DNA of 8,681 nucleotides from an uncultured Neisseria sp. (GTDB lineage Bacteria; Pseudomonadota; Gammaproteobacteria; Burkholderiales; Neisseriaceae). Positions 1 to 6,651 of the stretch are shown piece after piece. A model generated the notes under the pieces. It was given only the letters and a program-made list of their open reading frames with translations, was not told the origin of the DNA and did not search any database. The translations under genes and the position numbers were made by a program. The stretch spans positions 1 to 8,681 of the forward strand of contig CALFOA010000034.1 in NCBI GenBank assembly GCA_937919795.1, given 5' to 3'. The number at the start of each line of letters is the position of its first letter. Position 1 is the first letter of the stretch.

Positions 1-429
1 AGCATAGTGTTCATATTTCAATTGTTTAAGTTCTTGCCCGTACTCCGATTCATTAATTTGAAACTCCTTAAGCACGCCGTGTTTATCCGCCCATGTTATA
101 CGTTTGATAATTAAAATATTTTCTGAATTATGGTACAAACCATCTAAAACCCGATCCGCCTCAAGCTCTATGGCGGTAAGGGGAAATTTCTCTTCGCAAA
201 AATCCTCACCGCGCCGGCTGATCAAGCTGCGACAGAACGCGAAATATTCTTTTCCTTCATCTACAAAAGCAACACCCGATCGTTTGCCGCGAACATGATG
301 CAAAGACACATCAGCTGTTTTTATATGCTGTTGCTGAACAGCGGTTAAGTAGGATGGGGAAAGCAAGGCCAGTAATAGCCAAAAGATTAACAAAAAGACA
401 TTAAGTAAAAGATAAGTCGATTTTTCCAT
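1..429 (-). CDS. Unrecognised membrane-anchored protein, C-terminus cut by the window edge
   Basis: This reading frame opens with ATG at 429-427 and stays open for 143 codons to position 1, so the 3' end lies outside the window. The start is well fixed: an in-frame TAA lies nine codons upstream, with no alternative start codon in between, and GGGAG sits just before the ATG, although closer than usual. Residues about 5-25 are a strongly hydrophobic segment (LLLNVFLLIFWLLLALL), consistent with a signal anchor that leaves the rest outside the cytoplasm. The remainder is polar and charged, with cysteines at about residues 69 and 79, and I recognise no family motif. By hand count the first 420 bases are about 41% G+C, clearly lower than the neighbouring core genes, which hints at accessory or acquired DNA. 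It follows tal on the same strand, but a hairpin separates them. No function is assigned. Confidence 0.7.
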   Translation of the reverse strand, partial: MEKSTYLLLNVFLLIFWLLLALLSPSYLTAVQQQHIKTADVSLHHVRGKRSGVAFVDEGKEYFAFCRSLISRRGEDFCEEKFPLTAIELEADRVLDGLYHNSENILIIKRITWADKHGVLKEFQINESEYGQELKQLKYEHYA

Positions 430-467
430 ACTCCCAAGCCTTCTTCCTCGTGATTACATTAAATAAA

Positions 468-479
468 TGCCTGTCTGAA
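468..479 (+). repeat. DNA uptake sequence, wad-type dialect, forward copy
   Basis: Exact TGCCTGTCTGAA. Neisseria use 12-base uptake sequences that are bound by the minor pilin ComP during transformation. This variant matches, from memory, the dialect reported for N. wadsworthii. It is the left arm of the hairpin after tal. Confidence 0.8.
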
Positions 480-487
480 AAAACTTT

Positions 488-499
488 TTCAGACAGGCA
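488..499 (-). repeat. DNA uptake sequence, wad-type dialect, inverted partner
   Basis: Exact reverse complement (TTCAGACAGGCA) of the copy at 468-479, forming the right arm of the same hairpin. Confidence 0.8.
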
Positions 500-519
500 T
501 TTAAAAGCTCCTAATCAAC

Positions 520-1575
520 TCAAGCCAATGGCTCCAGCAGTTTGGCAAACGCGTCTTCAAACTGTTTCAAACCGTCTTCCTGCAAACGTTGGGCGAGAGC
601 TTCAAGGTCGATGCCGAGTTTGGCGGCTTCATCCAACTGAGCCAGTGCTTGGTCGATACCTTCGGTGAGCGTCGGCGCGGCTTTGCCGTGGTCGATAAAA
701 GCTTTCAGCGTGGCATCGGGTACGGTGTTGACGGTGGCCGGGCCGATTAAGCTGTCTACATACAAGGTATCGGGATAGGCGGGATTTTTCACGCCGGTGG
801 AAGCCCACAGCAATTGCACGCGGTTGGCGCCTTGTGCTTCTAAGCCTTGGAAGTCTGCGCTGCCGAAGTAGTTTTCCCAATCGCGGTAAGCGGCTTTGGC
901 CAGCGCAATGGCGAGTTTACCTTGCAGCGCTTCGGGCAGGGTGGCATCCAGCGCGTTATCGACACGGGAAATAAAGAAGCTGGCGACCACATGGATGTTG
1001 TCGACTTTGCCACCGGCAGCCAAACGTGCGGCGATGCCTTTTTGATAGGCGGCGTAGGCTTTGAGGGTTTGCGCGCGTGAGAACAACAGGGTGAGGTTCA
1101 CGCTGATGCCGGCGCTCACCAGTTCTTGCAAGGCTTCGACGCCTGCGTCGGTAGCCGGCACTTTAATCATCACATTGGGGCGGTTGATGGCTTGATGCAG
1201 GCGCTTGGCTTCGGCGATGGTGCCGGCGGCATCTTTGGCCAAATCGGGCGCCACTTCCAAGCTCACAAAGCCGGTTTTGCCGCCGCTGGATTGGTGTTCA
1301 GACAGGCATACGTCGCATGCGGCCTGTACGTCGGCAATCGCCAGTGTCTCGTAACGCTGTTTGGGGCTTAAATCCTGTTGTTTCAAGCGGCTGACTTCGT
1401 CGGCATACAAAGCATCGCCGGCAAAAGCTTTCTGAAAAATCGCGGGGTTAGAGGTCACGCCGCACACGCCTTGTTGCAGCATTTGCGCCAATTCACCGCT
1501 TTGAATCAGCGAGCGGGATAAGTTATCCAACCAAATTTGTTGTCCGAGGGCTTTAACGTCCGATAGAATAGTCAT
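520..1575 (-). CDS. tal: Transaldolase
   Basis: Transaldolase moves a dihydroxyacetone unit between sedoheptulose 7-phosphate and glyceraldehyde 3-phosphate in the cytoplasmic non-oxidative pentose phosphate pathway. The 351-residue product shows TSNPAIF at residues 41-47, the Schiff-base lysine motif [10 protein letters not shown] with Lys138, VNLTLLFS at 159-166, and [12 protein letters not shown] at about 254-265. Together these are typical of the two-to-three-domain-length bacterial transaldolases found in Neisseria and actinobacteria. I chose the ATG at 1575 (MTILSDVK) over the in-frame ATG at 1584: GAGAG sits 9 bases before 1575 but directly abuts 1584, and Neisseria homologues begin MTILSDVK. 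The gene is transcribed divergently from kdsD and contains an exact uptake sequence at 1297-1308. Its pathway supplies the pentose phosphates from which KdsD draws ribulose 5-phosphate. Confidence 0.95.
   Translation of the reverse strand: MTILSDVKALGQQIWLDNLSRSLIQSGELAQMLQQGVCGVTSNPAIFQKAFAGDALYADEVSRLKQQDLSPKQRYETLAIADVQAACDVCLSEHQSSGGKTGFVSLEVAPDLAKDAAGTIAEAKRLHQAINRPNVMIKVPATDAGVEALQELVSAGISVNLTLLFSRAQTLKAYAAYQKGIAARLAAGGKVDNIHVVASFFISRVDNALDATLPEALQGKLAIALAKAAYRDWENYFGSADFQGLEAQGANRVQLLWASTGVKNPAYPDTLYVDSLIGPATVNTVPDATLKAFIDHGKAAPTLTEGIDQALAQLDEAAKLGIDLEALAQRLQEDGLKQFEDAFAKLLEPLA
1297..1308 (-). repeat. DNA uptake sequence inside the tal coding region
   Basis: Exact TGCCTGTCTGAA on the coding strand of tal, read in frame as Cys90-Leu91-Ser92-Glu93. 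It is a single copy with no inverted partner, so here the word acts only as an uptake signal and as codons. Confidence 0.8.
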
Positions 1576-1612
1576 ATTGAGCATCTCTCTTTTTATTAAA
1601 ATGGGTAATGGC

Positions 1613-1642
1613 TTTATGCTAACCCGAAAGCGGCTTTTTGAA
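1613..1642 (-). promoter_or_regulatory. Possible sigma-70 promoter for tal
   Basis: Reading the minus strand, TTCAAA (1642-1637) is followed after 18 bases by CATAAA (1618-1613). Each box matches its consensus at four of six positions, and the -10 lies about 37 bases before the tal start. Both boxes are imperfect, so this is only a candidate. The divergent kdsD promoter should lie in the same 127-base intergenic region; TTGACG at 1668-1673 is the best -35-like word there, but no convincing -10 follows it. Confidence 0.3.
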
Positions 1643-1702
1643 CACCCCTAAGCGGCAATCGGCGCGATTGACGAAATCATGCCTTAACATTATGGAAAGC
1701 TT

Positions 1703-2677
1703 ATGGAACAACACGAGCAATATCTAGATTGGGCGCGCGAGGTGCTGCATACGGAAGCGGACTGCTTAAATGAAGCGGCTGCCTCATTGGATACACATTT
1801 CGTCCAAGCCGCCGAGGCACTGTTGAGCTGCAAAGGTCGCGTGGTGGTAACCGGGGTCGGCAAGTCCGGCCACATCAGCCGCAAAATCGCCGCCACCCTT
1901 GCTTCTACCGGCACCCCGGCGTTTTTTGTCCATCCTGCAGAAGCCGCGCACGGTGATTTGGGTATGATTGTAGACGGCGATGTGGTGATCGCGATTTCCC
2001 ATTCCGGTGAGAGCGATGAAATCCTCACGCTGCTGCCGGCCTTGAAACGCAAGAAAATCACCCTTATTTCCCTTACCGCGCGCCCTACTTCCACCCTCGC
2101 GCGTACTGCCGATATCCATATTAAAGTGGCGGTATCGCGCGAAGCCTGCCCATTGGGCTTGGCGCCGACTTCCAGCACCACCGCTACGCTGGCGGTAGGC
2201 GATGCCTTGGCGATTGTGTTGTTAAAAGCCCGCTCGTTTACCCCCGATGATTTCGCCTTAAGCCATCCGGCCGGCAGCTTGGGCAAACGCCTGCTGCTGC
2301 GGGTGGGCGACATCATGCGTAAAGACGAAGCCCTGCCGCTGGCACAAGCCGATATTTCGATTCGCGACGGCATTTTAATCATGAGCCAGAAAGGCTTGGG
2401 CATTTTGATTGTGGTCGACCCACACCAGCGACTGCAAGGCATCTTTACCGACGGTGACTTACGCCGGGTGTTTGAAAAATATGATAAGGTAACCGGCATG
2501 ACGGTGGGCGAGGTGATGCACCCCAATCCGCAAACCATCGCCGTCGACAAACTGGCCACCGAAGCGCTCAAACAAATGGAAGACCGCCACATCAGCAGCC
2601 TATTGGTTACCGACGATGAAGGCCGTCTCAGCGGCGTGGTAACCATGCTGGATTTACTTAACGCGCGTATTGCCTAA
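1703..2677 (+). CDS. kdsD: Arabinose-5-phosphate isomerase (KpsF/KdsD family)
   Basis: This cytoplasmic enzyme interconverts D-ribulose 5-phosphate and D-arabinose 5-phosphate, the first committed step towards KDO for lipooligosaccharide. The 324-residue protein has an N-terminal SIS sugar-isomerase domain (about residues 35-170) with GVGKSGHISR at 51-60, SHSGESDE at 99-106 and CPLGLAPTSSTT at 149-160. A linker follows with the conserved FALSHPAGSLGKR, where His188 matches the catalytic histidine of E. coli KdsD. Two CBS domains complete the protein (about 204-262 and 271-324). Length and order match the family. The ATG at 1703 has only a modest ribosome site (GGAAAG), but the start agrees with Neisseria homologues (YLDWAREVLH near the N-terminus). 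It leads the LPS gene cluster, 16 bases ahead of kdsC. GutQ-type paralogues share this architecture, but the neighbours favour KdsD. Confidence 0.95.
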   Translation: MEQHEQYLDWAREVLHTEADCLNEAAASLDTHFVQAAEALLSCKGRVVVTGVGKSGHISRKIAATLASTGTPAFFVHPAEAAHGDLGMIVDGDVVIAISHSGESDEILTLLPALKRKKITLISLTARPTSTLARTADIHIKVAVSREACPLGLAPTSSTTATLAVGDALAIVLLKARSFTPDDFALSHPAGSLGKRLLLRVGDIMRKDEALPLAQADISIRDGILIMSQKGLGILIVVDPHQRLQGIFTDGDLRRVFEKYDKVTGMTVGEVMHPNPQTIAVDKLATEALKQMEDRHISSLLVTDDEGRLSGVVTMLDLLNARIA

Positions 2678-2693
2678 AAATACCGGAAACCCT

Positions 2694-3227
2694 ATGAATA
2701 CTGCTTTAACCCTGCAACAACGTGCCGAGCGCATCAAATTGTTAATCATGGATGTAGACGGCGTACTCACCGACGGCCGCATCTATATCCGCGACAACGG
2801 CGAAGAAATCAAAGCCTTCCACACCCTCGACGGCCACGGCATCAAAATGCTGCAAAACAGCGGCGTGCAAACCGCCATCATCACCGGCCGCGACGCGCCG
2901 TCGGTGGGCATACGGGTGAAACAGCTGGGCATAGGCTACTACTACAAAGGCATACACGACAAAAAAGCCGCTTATGCTGAACTGCGGGCGGCCGCCGGTG
3001 TCGAAGAGCACGAATGCGCTTTTATCGGCGACGACGTGGTCGATTTGCCGGTGATGATACGCTGCGGGCTGCCGGTGGCGGTACCCGAAGCCAACGAATT
3101 CACTTTGCAACACGCCGCCTATGTTACCCGCCGCTCGGCCGGGCAAGGCGCGGTGCGCGAATTGTGTGAACTGATTATGCGGTCGCAAGGCACTTTGCAG
3201 ACTGCTTTAAACGAGTATTTGAAATGA
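2694..3227 (+). CDS. kdsC: 3-deoxy-D-manno-octulosonate 8-phosphate phosphatase (HAD family)
   Basis: KdsC hydrolyses KDO 8-phosphate to free KDO, the third step of KDO synthesis, and normally works as a cytoplasmic tetramer. The 177-residue product carries the C0-type HAD signature: MDVDGVLTDG with Asp20 (nucleophile) and Asp22, ITGRD with Thr64, Lys90 in the GIHDKK segment, and IGDDVVDLP with Asp113 and Asp114 for magnesium. It has no cap domain, as expected for this family. I chose the ATG at 2694, with GGAA 5 bases upstream, over an in-frame TTG at 2670 that would overlap kdsD and add eight unconserved residues. It starts 16 bases after kdsD ends, and its TGA overlaps the lptC ATG, so it is almost certainly co-transcribed and translationally coupled with both. 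Confidence 0.95.
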   Translation: MNTALTLQQRAERIKLLIMDVDGVLTDGRIYIRDNGEEIKAFHTLDGHGIKMLQNSGVQTAIITGRDAPSVGIRVKQLGIGYYYKGIHDKKAAYAELRAAAGVEEHECAFIGDDVVDLPVMIRCGLPVAVPEANEFTLQHAAYVTRRSAGQGAVRELCELIMRSQGTLQTALNEYLK

Positions 3228-3805
3228 CGAAAAAATGGCGCGCCGGCTGGTTGTTTCCGCTGGTGCTTGCAATCGCCCTCGGCGGCTTGAGCGCTTGGCT
3301 CGACCGCATCAGCGAAGTGACGGTAGAAGAAACGGTGCTTAATCCCAACGAGCCGAAATACGAGATGGAAGGCATCGCCGGTAAGCGTTACGACGCACAA
3401 GGCGCGTTAAGCGACAACCTAACCGCCAGCAAAGCCTGGCAATTACCGAATAAAGACGAAATCGAGTTTCAGTCGCCCGAATTAAAGATTTTCAAAGAAG
3501 GTCGACAACTTTACCAAGTAGTAAGCGAAAATGCGCACTACAATACCGAAACCCGCAAAATCCAGTTTGAAAAAGACGTGGTGATGACCAAAGCGGCCGA
3601 AGCCGACCGCCCCGCCGGTGTACTAAAAACCAACCACATCGTGGTTGATACCCAAACCCGCAATGCCCAAACCGATGCCAAGGTCGATTTCCAATACGGC
3701 CAATCCACCGGCAGCGCCAACGGCCTCACTTATAACGAAGAACAGGGCTTACTCAATCTGCCCTCCCGTGTGAAAGCAATCATCTATGATCCGAAACAAC
3801 CGTAA
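3224..3805 (+). CDS. lptC: LPS export protein LptC, inner-membrane-anchored periplasmic protein
   Basis: LptC receives lipooligosaccharide from the LptBFG transporter and passes it to LptA in the periplasmic bridge. The 193-residue protein starts with a short basic N-terminus (TKKWR) and a single hydrophobic helix at about residues 8-26, which anchors it without cleavage. A beta-rich region follows, with the YDAQGAL and IEFQSPELKIF segments and the GLTYNEEQGLLNLPSRVKA ending typical of the LptC/OstA-like beta-jellyroll. The length is close to E. coli LptC (191 residues). Its ATG overlaps the kdsC stop as ATGA, and its last 20 bases overlap lptA, so translational coupling across kdsC-lptC-lptA is likely. 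Sequence is poorly conserved in this family; position between kdsC and lptA supports the call strongly. Confidence 0.92.
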   Translation: MTKKWRAGWLFPLVLAIALGGLSAWLDRISEVTVEETVLNPNEPKYEMEGIAGKRYDAQGALSDNLTASKAWQLPNKDEIEFQSPELKIFKEGRQLYQVVSENAHYNTETRKIQFEKDVVMTKAAEADRPAGVLKTNHIVVDTQTRNAQTDAKVDFQYGQSTGSANGLTYNEEQGLLNLPSRVKAIIYDPKQP

Positions 3806-4295
3806 ATCGCTGTTGGCCGCCGCCCTGATGTTCGCCGCCAGCAGCGCCGCCTTTGCCCTGGAAAGCGACCGCAACCAGCCGATTCAGATTGAAGCCGACC
3901 AAGGCTCACTTGATCAGAAAAACCAAAACACCACCTTTAGCGGTAATGTGATTGTGAAACAAGGCTCCATGTACATCCAAGCTGGCACAGTCGCCGTTTC
4001 CAAAGATAAAAGCGGCCAGCAGCACATGAATGCCCGCGGCAACCCGGTTAAATTCGGCCAACAGCTTGAAAAGAACGGCAAGGTAGACGGCCAAGCCAAT
4101 CAGGTTGAATACTCTTCCGCCACCGGTGTTGTCGTACTCACCGGCAACGCCAAAATCACCCGCGGCGGCGACATGGCTTCCGGCAACGTCATCACCTACA
4201 ACACCCGCACCGAAGTCTATACCGTAAGCGGCAATAAAAACGCCACCAGCAAAACCGGGCGCCGTGTGAACGTAGTGATTCAACCCAACAAATAA
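3786..4295 (+). CDS. lptA: LPS transport periplasmic protein LptA
   Basis: LptA oligomerises in the periplasm to form the bridge along which lipooligosaccharide travels from LptC to LptD. The 169-residue precursor has a classic signal peptide: basic start (MIRNNRK), hydrophobic core at residues 9-18, and an AFA site giving cleavage after Ala24. The mature part begins with the conserved PIQIEADQGSLDQKNQ region, then TTFSGNVIVKQGSM at about 49-62, and repeating beta strands including VEYSSATGVVVLTGNAKI. This matches the OstA-like beta-jellyroll domain. The protein is a little shorter than E. coli LptA (185 residues) but in the usual range. It overlaps lptC by 20 bases and has only a weak ribosome site (GAAAG), suggesting coupled translation. 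An inverted uptake-sequence hairpin follows 7 bases after the stop. Confidence 0.94.
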   Translation: MIRNNRKSLLAAALMFAASSAAFALESDRNQPIQIEADQGSLDQKNQNTTFSGNVIVKQGSMYIQAGTVAVSKDKSGQQHMNARGNPVKFGQQLEKNGKVDGQANQVEYSSATGVVVLTGNAKITRGGDMASGNVITYNTRTEVYTVSGNKNATSKTGRRVNVVIQPNK

Positions 4296-4303
4296 CACCG
4301 ATA

Positions 4304-4315
4304 TGCCTGTCTGAA
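4304..4315 (+). repeat. DNA uptake sequence, wad-type dialect, forward copy
   Basis: Exact TGCCTGTCTGAA, left arm of the hairpin between lptA and lptB. Confidence 0.8.
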
Positions 4316-4329
4316 AAAAGCTTCACCTT

Positions 4330-4341
4330 TTCAGACAGGCA
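4330..4341 (-). repeat. DNA uptake sequence, wad-type dialect, inverted partner
   Basis: Exact reverse complement TTCAGACAGGCA, right arm of the hairpin between lptA and lptB. Confidence 0.8.
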
Positions 4342-4389
4342 TCTGAACATTTCATCCAATCATTTAACCGTCTGCGAAAAAATATTACA

Positions 4390-5163
4390 ATGGCAACTAT
4401 TACCCAAACCACACAACCCCAAACTGCTGCCAATCCTTCTACCGGCAGTCTGGTGGTCAAAAATCTGCAGAAAAGCTTCAAAAAACGCCAAGTGGTGAAA
4501 GATTTTTCGCTAGACATCCGTACCGGCGAAGTGGTTGGCCTGCTCGGCCCCAACGGCGCCGGTAAAACCACCAGTTTTTACATGATCGTTGGCCTGATTG
4601 CCGCCGATACCGGCAGTATTCTGCTGGATGGCAGCGAGTTGCGCCACATGCCCATCCACGAACGCGCCCGTTTGGGTTTGGGCTATCTGCCGCAAGAAGC
4701 CTCGATTTTCCGCAAGATGACGGTGGAGCAGAATATCCGCTCGATTCTGGAAATCCGGCTGAAAGACAAAAAACAGATTGATGCCGAATTAAGCAAACTG
4801 TTGGCCGATTTAAACATTGAACGATTGCGCGAGAGCCCGGCACCTTCTCTTTCCGGCGGCGAACGGCGCCGGGTTGAGATCGCCCGTGTGTTAGCGATGC
4901 AACCGCGCTTTATCCTGCTGGACGAACCGTTTGCCGGTGTCGACCCGATTGCAGTGATCGATATTCAAAAAATCATCGAATTTTTAAAAGCGCGCGGCAT
5001 CGGCGTATTGATTACCGACCACAACGTGCGCGAAACCCTGCGTATTTGCGACCGTGGCTTCATCATCAACGACGGCCGGGTACTGGCCACCGGCACCCCG
5101 GAAGAGCTAGTGAACAATGAAGAAGTACGCGCCGTTTACTTGGGCGAAAATTTCGATTATTAA
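4390..5163 (+). CDS. lptB: LPS export ABC transporter ATP-binding protein LptB
   Basis: LptB is the cytoplasmic ATPase dimer that, with membrane subunits LptF and LptG, extracts lipooligosaccharide from the inner membrane. The 257-residue protein has every ABC motif intact: Walker A GPNGAGKT at 53-60 with Lys59, Q-loop Gln102, signature LSGGE at 154-158, Walker B ILLDEP at 175-180 with catalytic Glu179, D-loop AGVD at 182-185 and switch His211. [18 protein letters not shown] and the C-terminal [12 protein letters not shown] are typical of LptB and separate it from LivF-like relatives. The first 20 or so residues, rich in Thr, Gln and Ala, extend beyond the usual start; no internal ATG offers a better start, although no good ribosome site precedes 4390. 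It lies 94 bases after lptA, beyond a hairpin, and 64 bases before rpoN. Confidence 0.96.
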   Translation: MATITQTTQPQTAANPSTGSLVVKNLQKSFKKRQVVKDFSLDIRTGEVVGLLGPNGAGKTTSFYMIVGLIAADTGSILLDGSELRHMPIHERARLGLGYLPQEASIFRKMTVEQNIRSILEIRLKDKKQIDAELSKLLADLNIERLRESPAPSLSGGERRRVEIARVLAMQPRFILLDEPFAGVDPIAVIDIQKIIEFLKARGIGVLITDHNVRETLRICDRGFIINDGRVLATGTPEELVNNEEVRAVYLGENFDY

Positions 5164-5182
5164 GGCTTGCCAAGGCAAGCTT
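5163..5182 (+). other. Small hairpin between lptB and rpoN
   Basis: GCTTGC (5165-5170) and GCAAGC (5175-5180) pair around CAAG, extended by a G-T and an A-T pair. It begins at the last base of the lptB stop codon. The sequence after it is A-rich, not T-rich, so it does not look like an intrinsic terminator and may instead stabilise an mRNA end. Nothing else distinct was seen in the 64-base gap; AT-rich words there gave no properly spaced promoter. Confidence 0.3.
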
Positions 5183-5227
5183 ATAAAATAAAACAACAAT
5201 ATACATTTACTCCATTACAAACACATT

Positions 5228-6583
5228 ATGAGCGGCCCATCTTTCCACCTCAAACTCAAGCAGACGCAGCAGCTTAACCAGGCCATGCGCCAGTCGCTGC
5301 GGATTCTGCACATGTCTGGCATCGAGCTCGACCGCGAAGTCGACGACTGGCTGCAAGACAATCCCTTGCTCGAACGCAGCGAACCTGCCGAAAGCTTCGT
5401 CGAACAACCGCGCCTATCGGCCGCCGTTTCCAGCAGCCGCCAAATCAACGGCGACGAAGCCGAAGACGTGTGGGCGACCATCGCCGAAGAAGAAGACTTC
5501 CCCAGCTATCTGCACAAACAAGTCTGCGAACATCCGCTCAGCGAAGTGGAAGCTGCGCGCGTACACATCCTGATTGATTTTCTCGACGAACAGGGCTACC
5601 TCACCGAAAGCCTGTCTGAAATCATCGACCACACCCCGCTGGAATGGATGCTGGACGAAGACGATATGCAGCAGGCACTCGATGCCCTACAATTGTTCGA
5701 TCCACCCGGCGTCGCCGCCGCCAACCTCTCCGAATCGCTGTTTCTGCAACTACAACGGCTGCCCTCTTCTCCCGAGCGCCTGTGTGCCGCCAAAATCGTG
5801 CACGGCCACATGGATGATCTCGGCCGCAGCATGCAACAAAACGCCGTACGCCTGAAAAAATACCTGCCCGAATACGACCTCCGCACCATCGAAGCAGCGC
5901 TGCAACTGATTGGCGGGCTAAACCCCTATCCTGCCTACGGCTTTGCCGGCAGAGAGCCGACTTCCTATATTGAGCCGGATGTTTGGGTAAAACCTGATGA
6001 AAAAGGCGGCTGGACGGTGGTCAGCAACGAAGCCGCCTGGCCGCAGATTCGTGTCAACGAAGAATTAAGCGAAGCGCTGGCCGAAGTGGAAGAAGTGGAC
6101 GACGCCTGGAAAGAAAAAATTCAGGAAGCGCGCCAAAAAATCGACAGTTTAGCGCTGCGCAAAAGCACGGTTTTGCGGCTGGCCGAATACATCGTCGAGC
6201 GACAAGAAGACTTTTTCGTGTTCGGCGAAATCGGTCTCACCCCGATGCTGCTTAAAGATGCTGCGCAAGCGCTTGATATTGCTGAAAGCACCGTTTCACG
6301 TGCCGTGAACAACAAATATTTGGCTTGCCCGCGCGGTTTGTTTGCGTTACGCTATTTCTTCACACAAGCCGTTTCCGCCGACGAAAATCAGGAAGGCACC
6401 AGCCAAAGCGCGGTTAAAGCTATGTTGCAGCAACTGGTTCAGGAAGAAAACAAACAAAAGCCCTATTCCGATGAAGCCTTGTGCCAATTATTAAAACAGC
6501 AGGGAATTGATATCTCCCGCCGCACCGTTGCCAAATACCGCGATGCGCTGGATATCCCCGCCGCCCACCTGCGAAAAATGTGA
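5228..6583 (+). CDS. rpoN: RNA polymerase sigma-54 factor
   Basis: RpoN directs RNA polymerase to -24/-12 promoters that need an AAA+ activator. The 451-residue protein has the full three-region plan. Region I is at about 6-50 (LKLKQTQQLNQAMRQSLRIL, then WLQDNPLLE). An acidic linker follows at about 51-95. The core-binding region spans about 95-290 and includes LQLFDPPGVAAANLSE and a YIEPDVWV segment. The C-terminal DNA-binding part has a helix-turn-helix around 340-362 (LLKDAAQALDIAESTVSRA), KYLACPRGLFALRYFF, and the RpoN box SRRTVAKYRD at 430-439. E. coli RpoN is 477 residues, so this one appears complete and functional. That contrasts with the degenerate rpoN-like sequence of N. gonorrhoeae, which lacks the DNA-binding end. 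The start lacks a clear ribosome site but agrees with the family N-terminus. It sits between lptB and hpf, the enterobacterial order. Confidence 0.95.
   Translation: MSGPSFHLKLKQTQQLNQAMRQSLRILHMSGIELDREVDDWLQDNPLLERSEPAESFVEQPRLSAAVSSSRQINGDEAEDVWATIAEEEDFPSYLHKQVCEHPLSEVEAARVHILIDFLDEQGYLTESLSEIIDHTPLEWMLDEDDMQQALDALQLFDPPGVAAANLSESLFLQLQRLPSSPERLCAAKIVHGHMDDLGRSMQQNAVRLKKYLPEYDLRTIEAALQLIGGLNPYPAYGFAGREPTSYIEPDVWVKPDEKGGWTVVSNEAAWPQIRVNEELSEALAEVEEVDDAWKEKIQEARQKIDSLALRKSTVLRLAEYIVERQEDFFVFGEIGLTPMLLKDAAQALDIAESTVSRAVNNKYLACPRGLFALRYFFTQAVSADENQEGTSQSAVKAMLQQLVQEENKQKPYSDEALCQLLKQQGIDISRRTVAKYRDALDIPAAHLRKM
5609..5620 (+). repeat. Near-match DNA uptake sequence inside rpoN
   Basis: AGCCTGTCTGAA differs from TGCCTGTCTGAA only at the first base and is read in frame as Ser-Leu-Ser-Glu (residues 128-131). 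It may be a partly active uptake signal or chance in a GC-rich gene. Confidence 0.4.
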
Positions 6584-6601
6584 TTTCCCACACAGCATTT
6601 G

Positions 6602-6629
6602 GGTTGTTCGCCCGGCGAGCAACCGTTTT
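6602..6629 (+). terminator. Possible weak terminator or attenuator hairpin between rpoN and hpf
   Basis: A 10-bp stem (6602-6611 with 6615-6624, one G-T pair) closes a 3-base loop and is followed by GTTTT. It lies 19 bases after the rpoN stop and just ahead of the hpf ribosome site. The short T run suggests incomplete termination, which would separate hpf expression from rpoN read-through. Confidence 0.45.
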
Positions 6630-6651
6630 ACCCACCGTAAGGAGTTTTATT

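Larger units (their letters stand above)
465..502 (-). terminator. Hairpin terminator from an inverted pair of DNA uptake sequences, downstream of tal
   Basis: Two 18-base arms, 465-482 and 485-502, are exact reverse complements, each carrying one copy of TGCCTGTCTGAA. The 2-base gap means the inner A/T pairs open to form the loop in RNA. The hairpin lies 17 bases past the tal stop and before the next minus-strand gene, so it most likely ends tal transcription. Closely spaced inverted uptake sequences commonly serve as terminators in Neisseria. It is not followed by a long T run, so termination strength is an inference. Confidence 0.75.
4303..4342 (+). terminator. Inverted uptake-sequence hairpin between lptA and lptB
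   Basis: Arms of 15 bases, 4303-4317 and 4328-4342, are perfect reverse complements around a 10-base loop, each containing TGCCTGTCTGAA. It starts 7 bases after the lptA stop. No T run follows, so it may be a partial terminator that lowers, but does not abolish, read-through into lptB. Such inverted uptake-sequence pairs are common transcript ends in Neisseria; how strong this one is cannot be read from sequence. Confidence 0.65.

Noticed and set aside
468..499. CRISPR-like or insertion-sequence inverted repeat at the uptake-sequence pairs
   Set aside because: The repeats are 12-base words scattered through the window with no regular spacing, no spacers and no transposase, which fits DNA uptake sequences.
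1576..1584. Tal starting three codons earlier at the ATG at 1584
   Set aside because: GAGAG directly abuts that ATG with no spacer, while it is 9 bases from the ATG at 1575, and known Neisseria Tal begins MTILSDVK.
1690..2646. Long minus-strand open frame of 318 codons opposite kdsD
   Set aside because: It is the antisense of a strongly conserved SIS-CBS isomerase gene. Its translation is Ser/Ala/Arg-rich with no motif, and it has no ribosome site. It is a by-product of GC-biased codons.
2670..2693. Upstream TTG start for kdsC overlapping the end of kdsD
   Set aside because: The eight added residues (first eight codons) are not seen in the family, and the ATG at 2694 has a closer ribosome site and agrees with homologues.
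6580..6651. Longer hpf reading from GTG at 6580
   Set aside because: It would translate the hairpin region between rpoN and hpf and has no ribosome site, whereas TAAGGAG lies seven bases before the ATG at 6652 and MNLKINGL is the normal HPF start.
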